Part shown: in pieces, positions 61,407 to 64,000 of the stretch
Position numbering within the stretch: the first letter of the stretch is position 1
Layout: each line of letters starts with the position of its first letter
NCBI RefSeq assembly: GCF_030852425.1
Contig: NZ_NSDM01000017.1
Span: forward strand, 1,899 to 65,898
Direction: 5' to 3'
From: Saccharothrix longispora
Lineage (GTDB): Bacteria > Actinomycetota > Actinomycetes > Mycobacteriales > Pseudonocardiaceae
Length of the DNA stretch: 64,000 nt
Notes under the pieces: model-generated
Seen by the model: only the letters and a program-made list of their open reading frames with translations
Told to the model about the DNA's origin: nothing
The model's database searches: none
Made by a program: the position numbers and the translations under genes

Positions 61407-63605
61407 GTGTCAACTCAGGGGTACGACGAAGAATTGCGGTCCGAGCGCGGTTACGTGGCCGGTCTCTACGCGCGGCTCGACGCGGAGCGCGCGCGGGTGA
61501 AGGGCGAGTACGACGCGGCGCTGCTGGGCAACGGCGGGACGGCCGTCGAGCGGGACGCCGAGGTGCGGGCCCTGGCCAAGGAGGCGAAGCGGCTGGACGT
61601 GGCGGACAACGGGCTGTGCTTCGGCCGACTGGACACCCTTTCCGGCGAACATTCCTACATCGGCCGGATCGGCCTCTTCGACGAGCACGACGAGTACGAA
61701 CCGGTGCTGCTCGACTGGCGCGCGCCGGCGTCGCGCGCGTTCTACGTCGCCACCGCCGCGAACCCGGAGAACATGCGCCGACGCCGCCAGTTCCACACCC
61801 GCGGGCGGCGTGTGCTCGATTTCACCGACGAGGTGCTCGGCCGCCCGGACGGCGAAGCGCGCGGCGACGCCGCCCTGCTCGCGGCGGTCGACGCGCCGCG
61901 CGGCGCGGGCATGCGCGACATCGTCGCGACGATCCAGGCCGAGCAGGACGAGATCATCCGGCTCGACCACCCCGGCGTGCTGGTGATCGAGGGCGGTCCG
62001 GGCACCGGCAAGACCGTGGTGGCGCTGCACCGCGTCGCGTACCTGCTCTACACCCAGCGGGAGCGGATGGAGCGGCACGGCGTGCTCGTGGTCGGGCCGA
62101 ACCCGGCGTTCCTGAACCACATCGGCCGCGTCCTGCCGTCGCTGGGCGAGTCCGACGTCGTGTTCACCACCACCGGCGGCCTCGTGCCCGGCCTGCTGGT
62201 CACCGCCGAGGACGGTCCGGAGGCCGCGCGGCTCAAGGGCTCGCTCGCGATGCTGGACGTGCTCGCGGCGGCGATCCGGGACCGGCAGCGGCTGCCGGAG
62301 GAGCCGCTGACGATCGAACTGGGCGGGGGCACGGCCCGGATCGACGCCCCCACCGCCGAGTGGGCCAGGGAGGAGGCGCGCGCGAGCGGGCTGCCGCACA
62401 ACGAGGCCCGCGCCGTGTTCACCGAGATCGTCACGTACGTGCTCACCGAACGGGCGATCCCCCGGATCGGCAAGGGCTGGCTGACGCGGGAGGACCGCAC
62501 GTCGTGGGAGCGCCTGCGGGCCGAGCTGGTCAAGGAGCTGGCGGAGGACGAGGCTTTCACCGCCGTGCTGGACGAGCTGTGGCCCGTCCTGACGCCGGAA
62601 GCGCTGCTGGCGCCGCTCTACTCCTCCCCCGAACGGCTGCGGGCGGCGGGCGGTGACCCGGTGCTGCTGCGCGCCGACGGCGAGGCGTGGACGGTGTCGG
62701 ACGTGCCGCTGCTCGACGAGCTGGTCGACCTGCTCGGCAGCGACGGGTCGGTGGACCGCGCCGCCGAGCGGGCGCGGGCGGCCGAGACCGAGCACGCCGC
62801 CGCGGTGCTGGACAGCTTCGTCGGCCGACGGGACATGATGGACGACGAGGACCACCTGTTCGCCACGGACCTGCTCGACGCCGAGGACCTGGCGGACCGC
62901 TTCGTCGAGCACGACACCCGGGAACTGGTCGAGCGCGCCGCCGCGGACCGGGACTGGACCTACCGGCACGTCGTGGTCGACGAGGCCCAGGAGCTGTCCG
63001 AGATGGACTGGCGGGTGCTGATGCGGCGCTGCCCGGGCCGTTCCTTCACGGTGGTCGGCGACCTCGCCCAGCGCCGGTCGTCGGCCGGCGCGACGTCGTG
63101 GGGCGGGATGCTGGACCGGTACGTGCCCGGCCGCTGGGTCTACCGGTCGCTGACGGTGAACTACCGCACCCCGGCGGAGATCATGGACGTCGCCGCCGCG
63201 GTGCTGGCCGGGTTTGCGCCGGGGGTCCGCCCGCCGGAGTCGGTCCGCGCGTGCGGCGCCCGGCCGTGGTCCAGGCTGGTCACCGGGGACGAGCTGCCCG
63301 CCGCCGTCGAGGAGTTCGTCCGCGACGAGGCGGGCCGCGAGGGCACCAGCGTCGTGATCGGGCCGCCGGACGTGCCGGGCGCGGTGGCGGCGTCGGAGAC
63401 GAAGGGCCTGGAGTACGACGCCGTGCTGGTCGTGGAACCGGAGCGCATCCTCGCCGACGGCCCGCGCGGCGCGGCCGAGCTGTACGTCGCCCTCACCCGC
63501 GCCACCCAGCGCCTGGGCGTCCTGCACCGCGGTCCGCTGCCGCGCGCGCTGGACGGCCTCGTCGGGATCGGGATGCCCGAGCGGGTAGGGGGCCGGCCGG
63601 TGTAG
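61407..63605 (+). CDS. HelD/HelR-like RNA polymerase-associated ATPase
   Basis: A 732-residue superfamily 1 helicase-like protein. The N-terminal region (about 1-60) is a long coiled coil, GYVAGLYARLDAERARVKGEYDAAL, which in HelD inserts into the RNA polymerase secondary channel. Walker A GGPGTGKT is at 196-203, VVVDEAQELSEMD is motif II, VVGDLAQRRSS motif III, NYRTPAEI motif IV, and YVALTRATQRLGVLH motif VI. HelD clears stalled polymerase, and HelR variants confer rifampicin tolerance. GTG 61407 follows GAGGGG. It lies downstream of a hairpin leader, separated from the two-component pair. Confidence 0.93.
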   Translation: MSTQGYDEELRSERGYVAGLYARLDAERARVKGEYDAALLGNGGTAVERDAEVRALAKEAKRLDVADNGLCFGRLDTLSGEHSYIGRIGLFDEHDEYEPVLLDWRAPASRAFYVATAANPENMRRRRQFHTRGRRVLDFTDEVLGRPDGEARGDAALLAAVDAPRGAGMRDIVATIQAEQDEIIRLDHPGVLVIEGGPGTGKTVVALHRVAYLLYTQRERMERHGVLVVGPNPAFLNHIGRVLPSLGESDVVFTTTGGLVPGLLVTAEDGPEAARLKGSLAMLDVLAAAIRDRQRLPEEPLTIELGGGTARIDAPTAEWAREEARASGLPHNEARAVFTEIVTYVLTERAIPRIGKGWLTREDRTSWERLRAELVKELAEDEAFTAVLDELWPVLTPEALLAPLYSSPERLRAAGGDPVLLRADGEAWTVSDVPLLDELVDLLGSDGSVDRAAERARAAETEHAAAVLDSFVGRRDMMDDEDHLFATDLLDAEDLADRFVEHDTRELVERAAADRDWTYRHVVVDEAQELSEMDWRVLMRRCPGRSFTVVGDLAQRRSSAGATSWGGMLDRYVPGRWVYRSLTVNYRTPAEIMDVAAAVLAGFAPGVRPPESVRACGARPWSRLVTGDELPAAVEEFVRDEAGREGTSVVIGPPDVPGAVAASETKGLEYDAVLVVEPERILADGPRGAAELYVALTRATQRLGVLHRGPLPRALDGLVGIGMPERVGGRPV

Positions 63606-63646
63606 CGGCACGGGCCCCCGGGAGGCCGCGCAGCCGGGTGAATTCC

Positions 63647-63678
63647 TTCGAAGCCGTTCGTCGAAGCCCGTCGAAGGA
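63647..63678. promoter_or_regulatory. TCGAAG triple repeat upstream of GH12
   Basis: TCGAAG occurs three times at 63648, 63661 and 63671. The last copy lies in the 12-mer CCCGTCGAAGGA (63667-63678), which also occurs at 50736-50747 upstream of the GH5-CBM2 remnant. Possible shared regulator site for secreted enzymes. Confidence 0.3.
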
Positions 63679-63819
63679 GGACCGCCCGGTTGACCGGTCC
63701 CGGGTGGACTGCGAAAGTCCGATCCGTTCCGCCGCCGGACACCGTTCCCGGCGCGCTCCGCGACGTGGTTCGACGAAGCGCGCCGACGTGGGCGACGACG
63801 CCCGGGAGGAGTGCCGACA

Positions 63820-64000
63820 GTGACGAGAACGCGATGGGCCGCCGCGGCGGTCGTGCTCGCCGGTCTGCTGGTCGGGAGCGCGGTGCCCGCACAGGCCGCG
63901 ACGTGGTCCTCGACCGACAAGTGGGGCACCTGGTCGAACGGCGGGTACACCGTCCGCAACAACGTCTGGGGAAGCGGGGTCGGGCCGCAGACGATCTGGG
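63820..64000 (+). CDS. secreted GH12 endoglucanase, N-terminal part
   Basis: The first 60 codons of an exported enzyme, cut by the window edge. The signal peptide is VTRTRWAAAAVVLAGLLVG with cleavage near AQA. The mature start TWSSTDKWGTWSNGGYTV and NNVWGSGVGPQTIW is typical of GH12 beta-1,4-glucanases or xyloglucanases. GTG start preceded by GGGAGGAG. The catalytic Glu residues and any binding module lie beyond the window. Confidence 0.85.
   Translation, partial: MTRTRWAAAAVVLAGLLVGSAVPAQAATWSSTDKWGTWSNGGYTVRNNVWGSGVGPQTIW

Noticed and set aside
1-64000. CRISPR arrays, tRNA or rRNA genes, insertion sequences, integrases or attachment sites
   Set aside because: No regularly spaced repeats, no cloverleaf or rRNA-like stretch and no transposase or recombinase motifs were seen while reading both strands.

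Overview
The window is a chromosomal stretch of a very GC-rich, filamentous-type actinobacterium. Codon third positions are almost all G or C, GTG starts and GTGA/ATGA four-base overlaps are frequent, and the gene families (DesK/DesR-type two-component pair, SpoIIE/STAS/HATPase partner-switching proteins, transmembrane Ser/Thr kinases, Tat-exported hydrolases, DUF664/DinB, HelD/HelR) are typical of Pseudonocardiales or Streptomyces relatives. A Saccharothrix/Actinosynnema/Lentzea-like host is my inference. I see no rRNA, tRNA, transposase, integrase, phage gene or CRISPR array.

Region 1 (0-11 kb): housekeeping and signalling. A hydrolase, a TerC membrane protein, a GlxA-type regulator and a small Ser/Thr kinase lead to two large SpoIIE-type phosphatases. 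The second phosphatase is translationally coupled to a cobalamin-binding protein carrying the Wx9EH and ExH signatures of CarH-type B12 photoreceptors, and that is coupled to a STAS anti-anti-sigma protein. This looks like a light-sensing partner-switching module and is the most interesting system here. Region 2 (11-16.5 kb): a transmembrane kinase, a GH43 enzyme, an atypical STAS protein, a MarR regulator and a third SpoIIE-like protein.

Region 3 (16.6-28.5 kb): a hemicellulose locus. A CE7 esterase and a LacI regulator lie divergent from an operon of GH3, two ABC permeases, a large lipoprotein binding protein, GH39 and a DUF624 protein. The operon ends in a decayed GH42 gene with an internal deletion and several frame changes. 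Further saccharolytic genes are GH67 (31-33 kb), a PA14-GH2-LamG enzyme (34.7-38 kb), a second ABC set (46.7-50.2 kb), a remnant of a GH5-CBM2 enzyme (50.3-50.7 kb), GH11 xylanase (52.5 kb) and the start of GH12 (63.8 kb). Neither ABC set has its own ATPase gene, so a shared MsiK-like ATPase is likely. CGAAA/TTTCG-type inverted repeats upstream of the GH3 operon, GH67 and GH11 suggest a common regulon, perhaps under the local LacI protein.

Region 4 (38-46.6 kb) and region 5 (53-63.6 kb) hold mixed genes: a DUF2236-EF-hand fusion, TetR regulators with clear palindromic operators, an NYN-cold-shock-like fusion, a receptor kinase ending in a cellulose-binding CBM2 domain, an NPP1/NLP protein, a quinone oxidoreductase, a WYL regulator, DesK/DesR and HelR. 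Four genes between 27.1 and 42.5 kb change reading frame, most at short homopolymers. These may be sequencing indels, decay, or both.
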